Assembly: GCF_029227915.1 (NCBI RefSeq)
Contig: NC_079883.1
Span: 21,390,001 to 21,454,000 of the forward strand
From: Hydractinia symbiolongicarpus
Lineage: Eukaryota; Cnidaria; Hydrozoa; Anthoathecata; Hydractiniidae
Direction of reading: 5' to 3'
Length of the DNA stretch: 64,000 nucleotides
The notes beneath the pieces are model-generated. The model did no database searches and was not told the origin of the DNA. It saw only the letters and a list, made by a program, of their open reading frames with translations. How positions within the stretch are numbered: the first letter of the stretch is position 1; the number at the start of each line of letters is the position of its first letter. Shown in pieces: positions 33,101 to 45,494 of this stretch. Made by a program: the position numbers and the translations under genes.

Positions 33101-36100
33101 GCGATACATGTTTGGTCATTTATTTACTTGCAGTTTTATCATAGTAGTGTTTATCCGACGGATTCGTTTATCGTAAGATCATCTAAGACTCTTTAAAATT
33201 CAACACAAACTGTGATATACAATGCTAGATTTTGTTGATCTGATAAATTTCTTTCATCATTTACTCTTTTCCCGACACGAATGTTTGAATATGTCAATAA
33301 CAAACAAACTAGCCAATAACGTTTTCTCTCATCAACAAATATTTTGTATGTCATTCAACTAAAGAAATTAAAATATTGCGCGACCCGCAAAAGTAACTCT
33401 TGCTCCAAGATACAACATATATTTCTCTTTTTAATGTCTTAATATTCTTTCCAATTGTTTTACACTGTTTGTTACTTCAACGCTAGCCTGAACTTGGACT
33501 TGTTTAACAAAAGTTTTTTTAGCCTCGTTACAAGGTAAATGTGGTTATCTAGATATATAGGCGCCTTAAGAGTTAGATTTCTAGAAAAGTGTGAACATTT
33601 TAGTATCTGCTTTGGTGGTTATCATTACAGGAGTGTTCTCACCTCCCGCCTTCTGGGCTACAGTTTATCATTTTTTTGATTACAAAGATGACTTGTCCTT
33701 ACACTAATAAATACAATGATCTCTGTAACGCCCATATTGTAATCTGACATTTCTAATGAATCGTTACTTCATAATTTATGATATATCTATAATAAACCCT
33801 CCCTTGACACGAGGTGTAAAAAGATACCTCTTTGCTGGACAAGACTCGCTTTTTTGATAGTTAATTAAATTGACGATACCATTGTTTGACTCATTTGTTT
33901 GGTTTCTAGCCATGGTGTCAAGTTTAAAAAAGAAACGAGAGCGATTAAAATGTAGCCATTTCGTTGAAGAACTATTTCCAGTGCGATCTTTATGTTAACC
34001 ACAGCCTGTGGATATTTCCGTAGGTTTGGTCACAGATTAACCGCAAGCATGACAAATATGTAATATATTAAAGTGTTACGAAATGGACTGTTAATTCGTT
34101 TTAGTGACTTACATGAAAGCAGGTTCGCGTTGGTGGGAAGTTCGTGAGACTTAGAGCAAGTAAATGAAGACCTTTTACAAAATTAAAATGTTTGATTGCT
34201 GAAAAAAATGAATATTTTAATATCTGTGTGTCGACCCTACAAGTTTTTTGTCGCGTGGTACGACAGCTACCTACTGATAGGTGGGAATTAGATTGACACT
34301 GGCCTGAATACATTAATAAACCAGCGGCTAGGGGAGGGCAATGCCACCAAAACATTCTTTCTTTTTCTTCTTCTTCACTTTATCTTTTTATATGTTAAAA
34401 TAGTTTTAAACTGACTCGTAGACAGTCGAGTAGACGTAGACAGGGGCCTTACTAATTAGAGAAGATATGATATGTAATACCGCCCATATATATCGAAGTA
34501 GTGATAACAAAGGAGAATATAATTGATATCGGAAGGACTGGGAATTAAGGGAAATATTAAATAAACCAATCCCTGCTTGGATTGCCAAAATAGGTAAAAG
34601 TGATGTTAACCTCCCTGGCATTTTATCAGCTTGAACTAAAGAGGATAAAAAAGGATGAAATAGATATCGTTGTTGCTTTTATCCATTTTCAAATTCGTCT
34701 TCACCATAGGGGAGGGAAGTTATCAGTAATAAAGTATGAGTTGACAGAACCTTTCAAATCGATTGTTTTTGTTAATCTCGAAAGTTTTTGTGTGATGATG
34801 CGCCTTTTATATCAAATGTCGCCATTTTGTCATTTGATTAAGTTTGAAAAGCAAACAACAAGGCTGATTTAAAGCGAAAAGATTTACGTGTCGAACAGAT
34901 GATGTTATCTACGTATTAAAAGCCTTCCACTCAGATCCAATTAAAGAAATCGGCTTTGTCAATGTTTTTAAGGGAATATATCTTGTTAAATACGATGATG
35001 GAAATAATCTCAATTTATTCGGATAAACCATCTCCCCGTTGAATTATGTCACGACATTGAAACAACACGACACATATCACGTTGTCATGTCGCGATGTCA
35101 AACAAATTCGTCTTGGATTATAGTCTTCATAGAGCGCCGGATTTTCAACTTAAAGATGCTTTGACGTAATTTACCGCCAGCTTATTATACGTATGGCTGT
35201 TTAATCGGCTCTTTTTCATTTTAAAAACTAACATTTAATCATAAAATATATACTTTCTCTGCACACGAAAACGCAATCCATTTTTGGGGAAACTTCACTA
35301 TTATCATTTTTCAACATAACTTTCTTATCAGCAACAAAGGCAGCGAATATTGATCAAAATTTAAGATAGTGACTAAAATTTTCTACCAGACCAATCATTT
35401 ATATCGACTTTTATTTTTTGCCGATTCTTGTTTTCATTTTTGTTTTAAAAACGCATTAAGAAGAAAGTGCATTAAAAACCATTACCTTTTTTCAGTTGAA
35501 ATTATTATGACAATGCAAGAAGGTTTACAAACTCGTTTCCAGCGCTTCTTAGGTTTTTTTTATTGGGACGGAATAAAAAAAACTAAGAAGCGCTGGGAAC
35601 GAGTTTGGGAGGTTTAGACAATAAAAGTTTGTAGTGAACTCCTCTGTCTATGTGCATACTTCATATTTATAAACACTCGACAAAAAGTGACTAAATTTTG
35701 TGCAGGTGACTAATATTTTTACCAAATAAACATTTTTACCAAACATTTTTAGGGTTCTTTTTACTGAGGTATCCAAGTTTATTTTTTTATAAATCTACAT
35801 AAAGTTGTTTATTTGTTTGTTTTATTTGTTTATATATTGCAGACTAATTATATCACTCAAATATGACAACAAGTGCTGTCAAAATGGTGATCACAGCTGT
35901 TAAAAGTCAACAATAATCTAACAATGTTCATACAAAAAAAATCCTATCATACAAAAATAGGATCTTAGAATTCAAAATTTAAATAAACTCTAAGCGCTCA
36001 TTTAAATAGCCGTTTAGGTTTTCATCAAATGTTTTTCTTTGGTTCTTGAGTGGTAACACAAAAAAATGCTTATGAAGGTAAATATGATGCAAATTTGTTT

Positions 36101-36655
36101 AGTTTTAGGCCTGTGTGACCATGGACTATTTCCAACAGAAAGGTTTTTTATCCAGATTTATAGGAGCTGACACGTTCTACTTCTAAATTGTAGGGATAAT
36201 CCGTAAGTCATTTAGTCAATTAGCTCGTGCTATTCCTCATTCTTCCCCACTGTCACAGCAGCTGACAAAAAATTCTTACAACCAATGTGGAACACTTTTT
36301 AAATATTAGAACAGAAAACAAATAGGAAAAGAATTAAGTGCTTAGGCGTTAAACTTATGCATGGGTGCTAAAGTTATGGTGTGTTTCATGGTAATTTGAA
36401 AGCTCTACTTAGACTAGTTTGACACTTTCGTACATAACATCATCATATAATAACGGACGGTGCCTGTAGGGGGCGGAGCGGCCCGTCGTGTTACCATGTG
36501 AGAGAGGGGCGCTATTAGGTACTTGAAATGAAAGAACAGAAGAATTTCTTTCCAGTTCAAATTCGAGGGCAAAATTTCAATAATTCTTGAAAATGTCAAG
36601 TTTTTGTTTATGAGAGGGTTAAACAAATTCCACCCATGTACCAAGCTAGACTGGG
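27182..36655. other. Gene-poor AT-rich region, about 9.5 kb, upstream of the zinc-finger gene
   Basis: No coding sequence, tRNA or rRNA is recognised on either strand; short ORFs show no motif. It contains a strong foldback at 35528-35607. Its position 5' of a patterning-type transcription factor makes enhancer content plausible, but nothing in the sequence alone proves it. Confidence 0.5.
35528..35607. repeat. Long near-perfect hairpin with 36-37-nt arms
   Basis: The left arm (35528-35564, CAAACTCGTTTCCAGCGCTT then CTTAGG and a T run) is complementary to 35572-35607, with one mismatch and one single-base gap around loop GGGACGG. It could be a snap-back repeat or a hairpin RNA source. Confidence 0.8.
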
Positions 36656-36659
36656 TTAA

Positions 36660-38733
36660 GGTGGTTCCCTGGGAAACAAGGATTTTTTTCCAAAAAATGG
36701 TTTTTTTTCAAAATGCTTTGGCACAAAGTTGTATCATAATAAAATAGGAAGAAAAAAATTTCTTTTTTTAAATTTTTTTGATGACGTCACTAATTATGCG
36801 CATAATTAACAAATTATAGGCTAAAAACATATGGTATCTCCTAACAAGGATATCTCTAGGTAGACTTTTCCAATCAAGATAAAACTTTGCACATGTGTTA
36901 ATATTGAGTAGCTGAAGGGACTGAGTGAATTACTTTTTTAATTTTTTATCTAAATCGCATCGGGTTGGCCACCAAACTTGACTTTTCCGACAAAGAGAAT
37001 ATCAATGACAACATACTAGATTCTAGGAGAAGAAAAAATAGTAAAATTGAAAAACTAATTCACACAGTCCCTCCTAAATAGAATGAAGAACTGATGTTCA
37101 AAATTTCAGCTCAAAAGCTTGTTCCAATGAAAAGTTATCTTTGTTAGGAGTTCAAAAATCTGCAAAAATCTTGTTTTGAAATATCGGTAAAAGAAAAAAA
37201 ACAGTTTGTATAAAAAAAACTAATCTGTTCATAAACTAATAATTAAAGTCCAACAAAAGCACCATATCCATATGTTTCCCCTTCTTCAAGCAAATTCTTA
37301 TCTTCATAACCTTTTCTGGCAGCTCTCTGCCTTTTTCTGTCATTTTTAACTCTGTCAGTAGACTTGCGGTTTGACTCTTTCACACGTTTTGTGTTAGCTT
37401 TACGAAAACCAGTTTCGGTATAATAACCAGGTTCTAAACCAAGTTTGGAATATACTGGTAACAGTCCTGTTTCTCCATTGTTATATGCTATTACTGCAGA
37501 TGCTACTGCTGTTTTGAAAACAGCATTTCCAACATAAACTCTTTTAGGGCATCTTGACCAGATGACATTGTTGAGAGACTCATTTACGTTTTGTGTTTGA
37601 CCATGAAGGCATTTCTTAAGTAGATCCTCACTTCCAAGGTCTTTGCTTGAAAATACAGGTGCAATGAGGTCTGAGACAACTTTATCAATGTTTAAATGCC
37701 CTTTGTAAGTAGATTCACAAGTTATCTTATCCCTTTGATATTTACACCAAGAGTTCTCAGTTCGGGGACAGTACATGTGACGCTTTTCTTCATTTTTCGA
37801 TGCCGCTGAAACCAATACCATTCTCACGAAATGCAACTACTGTCCTTCTATTAATGTCATAACCTTTTCTGCCATTAACTGGATCTGGTTTATCACACTC
37901 TTTAGAAGAACAAAACTTCAAATTCCATGGGCATTCTGCACATGAGATTAAAAGGAAATGAGCCATTCCCATTTTGGCTTCCAATAGATGTTCCACGCTT
38001 ACAGAAGCTGCACAGTCTGGGCATCTTCCTATCATAAAAATCAAAGACATTAACAAGTCACTCTCTATTATAATGTTACAGTTAGCAACAAACTCTTTCT
38101 CAATTGTTTCTGAGGTAGTACTACAATCTAATTTGGCAGCTGATGCTCCAGTTTGTGTTTGTGTTGACGGTTCAGGTTCGGTGAGTTCTTGGATTGGTTC
38201 TGAAGATGTTCCGTTTAATGTTGTATTGCTGGCTGTAACATTTGCACCATTAAAACCTTTTCTCTTCCTTGATCTTCTCTTCTGATAACTTTTCTTGTTA
38301 GCCATGACTTTAATTGGTTAAAAGAATCAAGCTATTTGTGTTTAAAAAATGGAGGAAGAATTTATGACCTTTCACCAGGAGCTCTAACTTTGAAAGCACT
38401 TCAGGATGGTTTCGGTGTATATCTTATAGTAAAACTTTGCCGTGCAAGATAGAACAGCCCTTTGGCGTCAAAATGGCGGCATTTTCACGCCCTTACGACT
38501 TTTTAACAAAAAGATATTGGCCTAAATCAGTTTCTAAGGACCGTTGCTAAGGAAATTTTCGAAATTTTAGGTTCTACCTGTATAGAAACTTCTGTAAAAT
38601 TTGCAAAATTATTGCAGGACCTTGGAAAACCATTTATACCACCTTATAGCTGAGAGAATAACCTTTCCAACAGTATATAATACTCAATATTGAAAAAAAA
38701 ATGAAAAAGGGCTTTATTTCCTAGGGAACCACC
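36660..38733 (-). mobile_element. Internally deleted TTAA-flanked DNA transposon
   Basis: The ends are GGTGGTTCCCTGGGAAACAA (from 36660) and, in reverse complement, GGTGGTTCCCTAGGAAATAA (from 38733), an inverted repeat of about 20 bp with two differences. Both are bordered outside by TTAA (36656-36659 and 38734-38737). The inside carries transposase remnants on the minus strand (37243-38305). The TTAA target duplication points to a Kolobok-type element, while the protein fits the domain Pfam calls Mutator-like transposase; I leave the superfamily open. Confidence 0.8.
37243..38305 (-). pseudogene. Transposase remnant lacking its catalytic core
   Basis: Two minus-strand frames. The first (38305 to 37790) starts MANKKSYQKRRSRKRKGF, a basic N-terminus, and goes on to an inner zinc-type block (CPDCAASVS, CAECPW) and RRTVVAFRENGIGFSGIEK. 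The second (37836 to 37243) has MYCPRTENSWCKYQRDK, KKCLHGQTQNVNESLNNVIW and RCPKRVYVG, then a basic tail. These are the N- and C-terminal thirds of a family usually near 600 residues. The middle, with the catalytic acidic residues, is absent, and the join near 37795 is out of frame. The copy cannot make a working transposase. Confidence 0.8.
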
Positions 38734-38737
38734 TTAA

Positions 38738-41700
38738 GCCCAACTACATTATCGGGGAAAAGGAAACCGGGCAACGTTTCATTTCCCCGACTAGCAACCC
38801 GATGTTTTAACCTGGTGTTATATTTTCCCGATTTTTTTGTAAAATTTTATTAAATAAATTTTGAACTTACACAGAGGAGTGACTTTCTCTTACGTAACAG
38901 GTTCGAAAGTATGTTTTTTGTGAGCAATAAAAAATTCCTTGCGGGAAATTTCACTTGGCGTCACAATTTTCTTATTTAGTACTTCCAGCTGGGAAACTGT
39001 CGGACCTATTCACTTGTCACCAAATTGTCGCCTCACATGACAAATTATTAGTTTAACCCCTGTTTAAGCTTATCAGAACTTCATAACATTTATCAACGCA
39101 TTATTTCAGCATAATACGCCTTCGACCAACATAAATAAAAATTCACGTGTCTATTTCTTTTCATCATGAAAAGTTATGAGTAAAATAAACACATGAAGTT
39201 GGCAAGAAAAATCATTCACGCTGGATAACGTGAAGATATGAGTAATAGAAAATATACAGAATTAAGGAACAATGTAGAGGAATGAGATTATAGGATTTTC
39301 AGAATTTACAAAAGCAGCGACAAGACTGTTCATTCACCAGTGGGAACAGCTAAAAAGGATAACATATACTATTTATAGATTATATTGACGTCTAAATTTA
39401 TCAAATAAACAAATATAGCGAAGAATAGAGAATATAAGTCTCCTGGAAACAACTGAGCAAGTATGAGATTGACAGACGCCTGATATAAGCCGTTGTTTGG
39501 ATTGTGCTAAAGCTCTGTCAATGTACAAAAAAAACGAAGTCGGATGCACACGTTTTTTGTATGAGAAAATTATGTTTGGAAAAAAGCCTTAGGATTTTTT
39601 TATTATTTTTTATTTGAAAGTCTAAAAATTTCCCTTAAAGATTTTTAGAGATAACAAAACATAGTAACCCACGTAAGTACGTCTTTCGAGGAAGTAGAGA
39701 AAAGATGGGCCAATAAGGTGTATGTTAATGATGTGATAGTGGTCCGCTAAAACGAGCCATACTTGCAAGTCTTCTGGTTCGTATTGTGAACAAGAAACAC
39801 CGGGATATTTTTAACATTTCTTCTTTAGTGCAATTTCAAGTAAATATAGTTCCATGTCGATAAAATTTCTCTATCTTGAACTTCTCTCAACCCGATAGAC
39901 TACTGTCTAAATATTTAGCCGTTTTCTATTTCCACGAACAGAAACATTTTGATGAGGCTGAAAAGATAATTTTCTTAAAAAACGATCCATAACATCCTTA
40001 GTGCTCCTAATAACTCCCGTCCAGACAAGGATGCATGAAATAGCGATACGGGGAAATAAGTACGTCGGGCGATTGATCCCCCGCTTATAAAAATTCTTGT
40101 ACATTTAAAAATTTAAAAAATGACCTATTGCTTTTAAAATGTGGATTTATTACAGTTGCTAAAGAAAACAAAATTGTCAAAAATATTGTTTAGTTGTGAT
40201 TTGCATGTAAATGATAATATGTCGTTATTTACGTTTTATCAAACCTTACCTGATAATTAGCAGTATGAACCCTAGAAAGAAGAAGAAACCTAACATTAGC
40301 AAAGCAAAAAAGGACATGCATCTGTTCTCTCAACTCCCCATTTTGAGCAGAGTAGTCAGAAGTTATTTTTTTCTCCTCTCTTTGCGTGCGATGTACATTA
40401 TATATGACTTAGCGACTCCAGCTCACACAATTCCATGATTTTGTTGTTTTTCTTTTGATCCATGTAAAGTGTGTGCAGTTGATACGAAATAGAACACACC
40501 AAAAAATGATGCAACAAAAATGATGTAAACATTTTACAGCGTAATGTCTAAGTCTGGTTGCCTAGGATATAAACAAAAAAACATGTGAAAACACTCGAGG
40601 TTGATTTGACTCGGGATTTCACAAGTTTTGGAATTTTAAACTTATCTACATTGATCTTCAAATAGGATGGATTAGAAATTTCACATGTATAAGCCGATGA
40701 TGAGAGGACAGGCAGACAAAATGTAACAACGTAATAATACGTTATCTAACCGTGTCTGCACTCGTTCTTTTATCAAACAAAATCTTTTACAAACGATCAT
40801 TTAAATTTTACACAGGAACAAGGAAAACTGATAGCCTCACAATGCTTGTTGACAGCCATTAATGACATGTTAAGATCACGTTTGATAACTGTTGACACAA
40901 ACAAGACAAACAACTTTTTACACACGGAGAAAGCTTCGCGCATGCTGTAATTAACTGTGATAAGTAAGACCGTTATCTCGATAACTACGCTAGATTATTT
41001 TAAAAATAGCATGATTATATTTTGATAAGCTATATACATATTTTATCTGACATTTCAGCGATTGTCTGTGTTTGTTGAAGAAAAGATTTACTGTGAGATG
41101 AAAATACGCGTGTTTGTCAAGTTCGGCGTCAATGTCTAAGTTCTTATCACCTAATTTGATTGAAGGATTGTTCCTATCTACACATAATTGACAGCAAGCA
41201 CAAAAGCTTTCTAACTAACTTATTTGTGTTCATATCACAGACGGCAGTGGTGACATGGTGAAATGCTGAATAGCGGTTGATTTACGTCGAAAAAACCTTT
41301 TAACAACGACCGCCTATGATTCATATCTCTTCGACATCCATGACGCAATTTCAAATCTGTTTCAACTACTAAAATTTAAAATGGTATATCTTTCTAGTTT
41401 TACAATTTACAAACCACATAAAAAAGATAATGTGTTTGGTTAAAAATGCAGAACAAGTAAAGGAAAGATAGAATGCCTAATCTCGCTATATAGTTGTTCT
41501 TAATGTTTTACATTTTAGAATTTAAAAATGTTATTTTAGACTTGCACATCAGCACCCAAAGTGTTGCAAAGATGGTGAGAATCGAGTGGGTTTTCAGACA
41601 TTTTAAAAAATAAGCGGTCGTTTGATTCTTTAAATAAAGTTTTGAAATAGAAATTCGTGTACAGCGACGATTCTTTTTAACTCGTCCTAAGGCCTAAATT

Positions 41701-43686
41701 CTTCTTAAATCATTAGAGATTTACTTTTTAACATCTAATTCACATGAGAAGATATCGACCTCTGGAATGTCCAAATAAATTGTATTCATCTTGAGTACTC
41801 ACATTTAGCTTATGGACTTACCTAAATTTTTCAATTAATCTTATGTGAAAAAACGGCTCTGGTATATCTGTCCTTTATTTCAGAGCACGCGAAACAGATG
41901 GAAAAGAGGCTCTTGAGATTTAAAACATCACACAACATTAACATGAGTTTGTTACGATGCGTTACAGTGGTGGTGAAAAAAAATACGTCATTTTTGGTTG
42001 CTCTTTAACTTTAAACATCTCAAATAATTTGAATCTGCCAACCCCAAAATCTATAATAAATAATATTTTTCTCTGATCGTTGAATGAGATGTCACAGTTT
42101 TATGTATTTCTATAAATACGACGCTGTCAGATTTGTGGAATGTATAAACTGATAGTGTACAAGCAGATTTTGATTTACTACAGCAAACAGAAATCGATAG
42201 GAAACAGTGTTTAGTCAATGATACACATTGTCGCCAGTACAGGTTTCTATGAGGTCTATTTCACATCAAATTTGACAGGCGTGACGTCATTCTGTAATAT
42301 TATAGTGTGTTGACAGGAAATAGATTGAAAGAACCATTAATTAAAGTTAGTCATAAATTTCTTTTAATTTACAGTGAAAATTACATTTATCACTTAACAA
42401 AACTTAGCCTGAGGAGGCGAATACTTCCGAAGTTGGTGTGTTATGTTGTCACAAAATTTTACTGTTTTCCTCTTCATCCAAGCGGAACTAATTAATGACA
42501 GGGCTACATTAAATGTTCCTTCCCTTAAAGTTACTAAGTAAGATTAATTTGAGGTTCACTTTGGAAGTTTTGAAATGTGGAAATAATAATACTGGGGCGT
42601 AAATTTCTCAAAACCGAACCTTTAGTTCTAAAATATTCCTTCGCTATGTATTGCTATTCAAAGCAACCCCGTTTTCATTTAGAGGTCTATAGCTGTATTT
42701 GTTATATATACAATGCAATATATTTCCTTTTTTCAGAAGTCCTTAGCCTGGGATTGATATAGCATTCACTACCATGGTAAAATAAGTTTATTTAAAAGAG
42801 AAACCAGTAAATCGAATGTGGGAACCAATAATTTGACCACCAAAAAATTAGAACAATTTTTTATGTGGCGAAAGTTCTAAACTGAAATTATCATACTGAT
42901 ATTATCATTGGTACAGTATGTAATACAGTTACAAAATCTTGCAACTACACAACAAAAGCGTGGACGTTTGGACAAACAAGCGACAAATGATTATTTTTAT
43001 ATCCTCCACCATTGCTACATTTCCATATCCCAGGTAAGCGGAGTTTCTCATGTTCCGGAAAAGAAGCCATGGTAGCTATGCGATGTTGCCATTGCATTGC
43101 AACATTGCGTAAAACGTTTTTTTCTCAGGCATATTGCACTTTTTTAACAGCGAAGATGGATTGTCAGAACTTAGTAAGTGTATCCACAGTTTTTATTATA
43201 TACCGTATTTCTCTTCTATTTTTATGTTTGAATTTGCGCCTGTTTTATTTAAAAAACTTTGTTTATAGTTCCTGAAATAAGCGACTACTGTTCTAATCGC
43301 CCCTTATCTCTTATTATAAAAATAAGAGGGGTTTGTAAGAAAGAAGTGGTGAGACGCAACTATAAAACAGCAGTGTCATCACAGATTCGCACGAATATGT
43401 CTTTAAATTCTTAAATAATTTCTTGTATCCAATAAGAGAAACAAAAGCAAGAAATAATTTTATTTTGATTTTACTAATGGCTTGTCATACGTACCGCTAA
43501 TTTTGTGGTTTTAGGGCCCTCTTTACTCAGAGTAGGGGATATTTGTTGATAGGATTTGAGGATTTTAACTCGAGACATGCATTTAGCACGAACTAAGAAA
43601 CGACAGGGACAATAATAAAAAGAATTCTTTTATATTGACTGCACTCAACATTTCCATGTGCAATTTCCATGTGCAATTTCGTGTAG
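38738..43686. other. Gene-poor region, about 4.9 kb
   Basis: No convincing gene. The first 120 bases right of the transposon (GCCCAACT, TTTCCCCGACT) resemble words near 130-165 of the window and are probably an older repeat into which the transposon inserted. A short 13-bp tandem copy (ATTTCCATGTGCA) lies near 43650-43675 and a small hairpin near 43300-43330. Confidence 0.45.
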
Positions 43687-44163
43687 CTTGGTAAACGAAG
43701 TCACGAAGATGGAGAGGTCGAAAACAATACTCACAACAAAACTCTACGACTCTCAGAAAAACGAGACAAATTACGACAAGAGTTTTCAGCTGCAAATATC
43801 AATCTCATGAACGAAAAGCGCTCCATCATGGATGCTCAAGAACTTGTGTGGGCACTTTTTAGTTTTAACAACGTTGAAAATATTGAAGGTTGTAACGGAG
43901 GAGTATATGAAATACTGGAGGATAACGTAATCATTTACATAAGTGGTATTCCACCCGATGTGCATGTGAGAGACGCACTAAACGCTCACTTTAGCGGGAA
44001 TGACAAACTCGCACTGGGTAGCTATTTATCGCAACTGCACTACAGACAGTGGAGGAACTTTCAAGCACGGTTTATGTTAAGCGGGACACCGCGAGAAGAT
44101 GCTCGATTATTACTGCGACATTTTCAATTGAAAAATAAAGGGAAGGTTCCGAGATTTAACTAA
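43687..44163 (+). CDS. Unrecognised coding ORF or terminal exon
   Basis: The open frame from 43687, just after a TAG that could be a splice acceptor, to TAA 44161 encodes about 158 residues; the first ATG is 43807 (118 residues). Composition and codon pattern look coding, unlike the surrounding AT-rich DNA. The first 40 residues are charged and helical (LSEKRDKLRQEFSAANINLM), then a globular-looking part with GGVYEILEDNVIIYISGIPP and a basic, helical C-terminus (HYRQWRNFQARFML; ARLLLRHFQLKNKGK). No signal peptide or membrane segment. I do not recognise the family. AATAAA lies at 44391. It may be the last exon of a gene whose earlier exons I could not find. Confidence 0.5.
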   Translation, partial: LGKRSHEDGEVENNTHNKTLRLSEKRDKLRQEFSAANINLMNEKRSIMDAQELVWALFSFNNVENIEGCNGGVYEILEDNVIIYISGIPPDVHVRDALNAHFSGNDKLALGSYLSQLHYRQWRNFQARFMLSGTPREDARLLLRHFQLKNKGKVPRFN

Positions 44164-44910
44164 ATTTCATTGTAAAAATTTTTTAACTAAACGCTTTTTG
44201 TTATTACTCATTTTGTTGATGCTTTTATACTTTTCTTCCAGAAAAATTCTTTTGGTTTTGTCAATCTATTCCTATCTAACTTTAGTTCGACTTTTAATTC
44301 TATAACATCACAATCTTGAACATACTCCTCTAGAGTCTTCTCTTTTTCTCATACCAACTGTAAATTTTAAAAAATTGTATATTTTTTATAAATAAATTTG
44401 TATATTTTTTATGAAATTTTTATAGAACTTATAAAATTAACAGTATACCTTTTTAATGTTTTGGCGTCGCATTATTAAAGCGCGCAGTGCACAAAATTAT
44501 CATTTTGCATATTATTTTAGTGTTTTTGTAAAAACGTGTTGTTCAATGGGATCCTCCTTTTTTTAAAAAAGATTATTTAACTCGTCCTACTTTTCACAAA
44601 TTTCAATCCCTTATATACAACTTCTTTTTATCAACATGATCAAACAGATAAACAACCAACGACAGATTTGTGGAAAGTAGATAAAAGTCGCCTTTTTAAT
44701 CCACTAGCGTTATATTTTTTCTAACGTCAAATTTCGGTTGACTCGATTATTAGACATAATTCGTGCAGTTTCAGTGCAAAGCTTCTTTATTCAGTTTAAC
44801 CTGAAACATTAACATTAATATTCATGTGAAATACATTGGGCGCGATTCTCAAAGGCAATGAAAAAAGTGCACAAATTACAACATTATTTACTTATTTATT
44901 GGTTATCACA
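44164..44910. other. Gap between convergent gene ends
   Basis: AT-rich DNA with AATAAA for the plus-strand ORF at 44391-44396 and TTTATT (a minus-strand AATAAA) at about 44895-44900, just after the stop of the large minus-strand gene. Nothing else is recognised. Confidence 0.5.
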
Positions 44911-45494
44911 TTAAAATACGTTTCGGCAAACTGCTCTTGATGCGACAGTCGACCATCTTGAAAGCTCTTGATTTTGTTTGACAATAAAGAAATGCTTTGA
45001 GATAGGTTGAGAAACTACAGATGTGTATTGGTCTACACCAAAGATGGATCCCTTCAACAAAAGCATTGTGGAAATATCAACGCCTCTTAACTTCATCGCT
45101 TTTGCTCTTTCATTTACAACCACTTTGTTATATTCCTCATCACTTGCTTCAGTTACAAACAACACAGCGTGATTTTGTCTTGATTGCCCAACAGTTGCAG
45201 TTAATTTATCAGCAAGTTCAAACGCGAGATCGAGTCGATATTCACCGCCAACTTTGGGTAGGTTTGATATGAATTCGTGAAGTTGTGTGACGTTATCAAA
45301 GCTGTCGCGTGTTACTTCTACTTTGGCTTTATCACCAAATGATGCAAGAGAAACCTGCACTCCTTCGTCTGAAAGTCGTAGATGATTGGTGAATTTTACC
45401 AAGAAGTCTTTTATTTTGGGCCAAATTGATCGTGAAACAGCTGCGGATGAGTCCACTACCAGGAGAATATGCAATGGTTTGTCACATGTAAAAT
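44911..45494 (-). other. C-terminal von Willebrand A domain with altered metal site
   Basis: The last exon encodes [20 protein letters not shown] and the rest of a vWA fold of about 190 residues, then the stop. The usual DxSxS metal site reads DSSAA, and the later TDG-type Asp reads TEA, so metal-dependent ligand binding is probably weakened or lost. The fold is otherwise regular. Confidence 0.8.
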
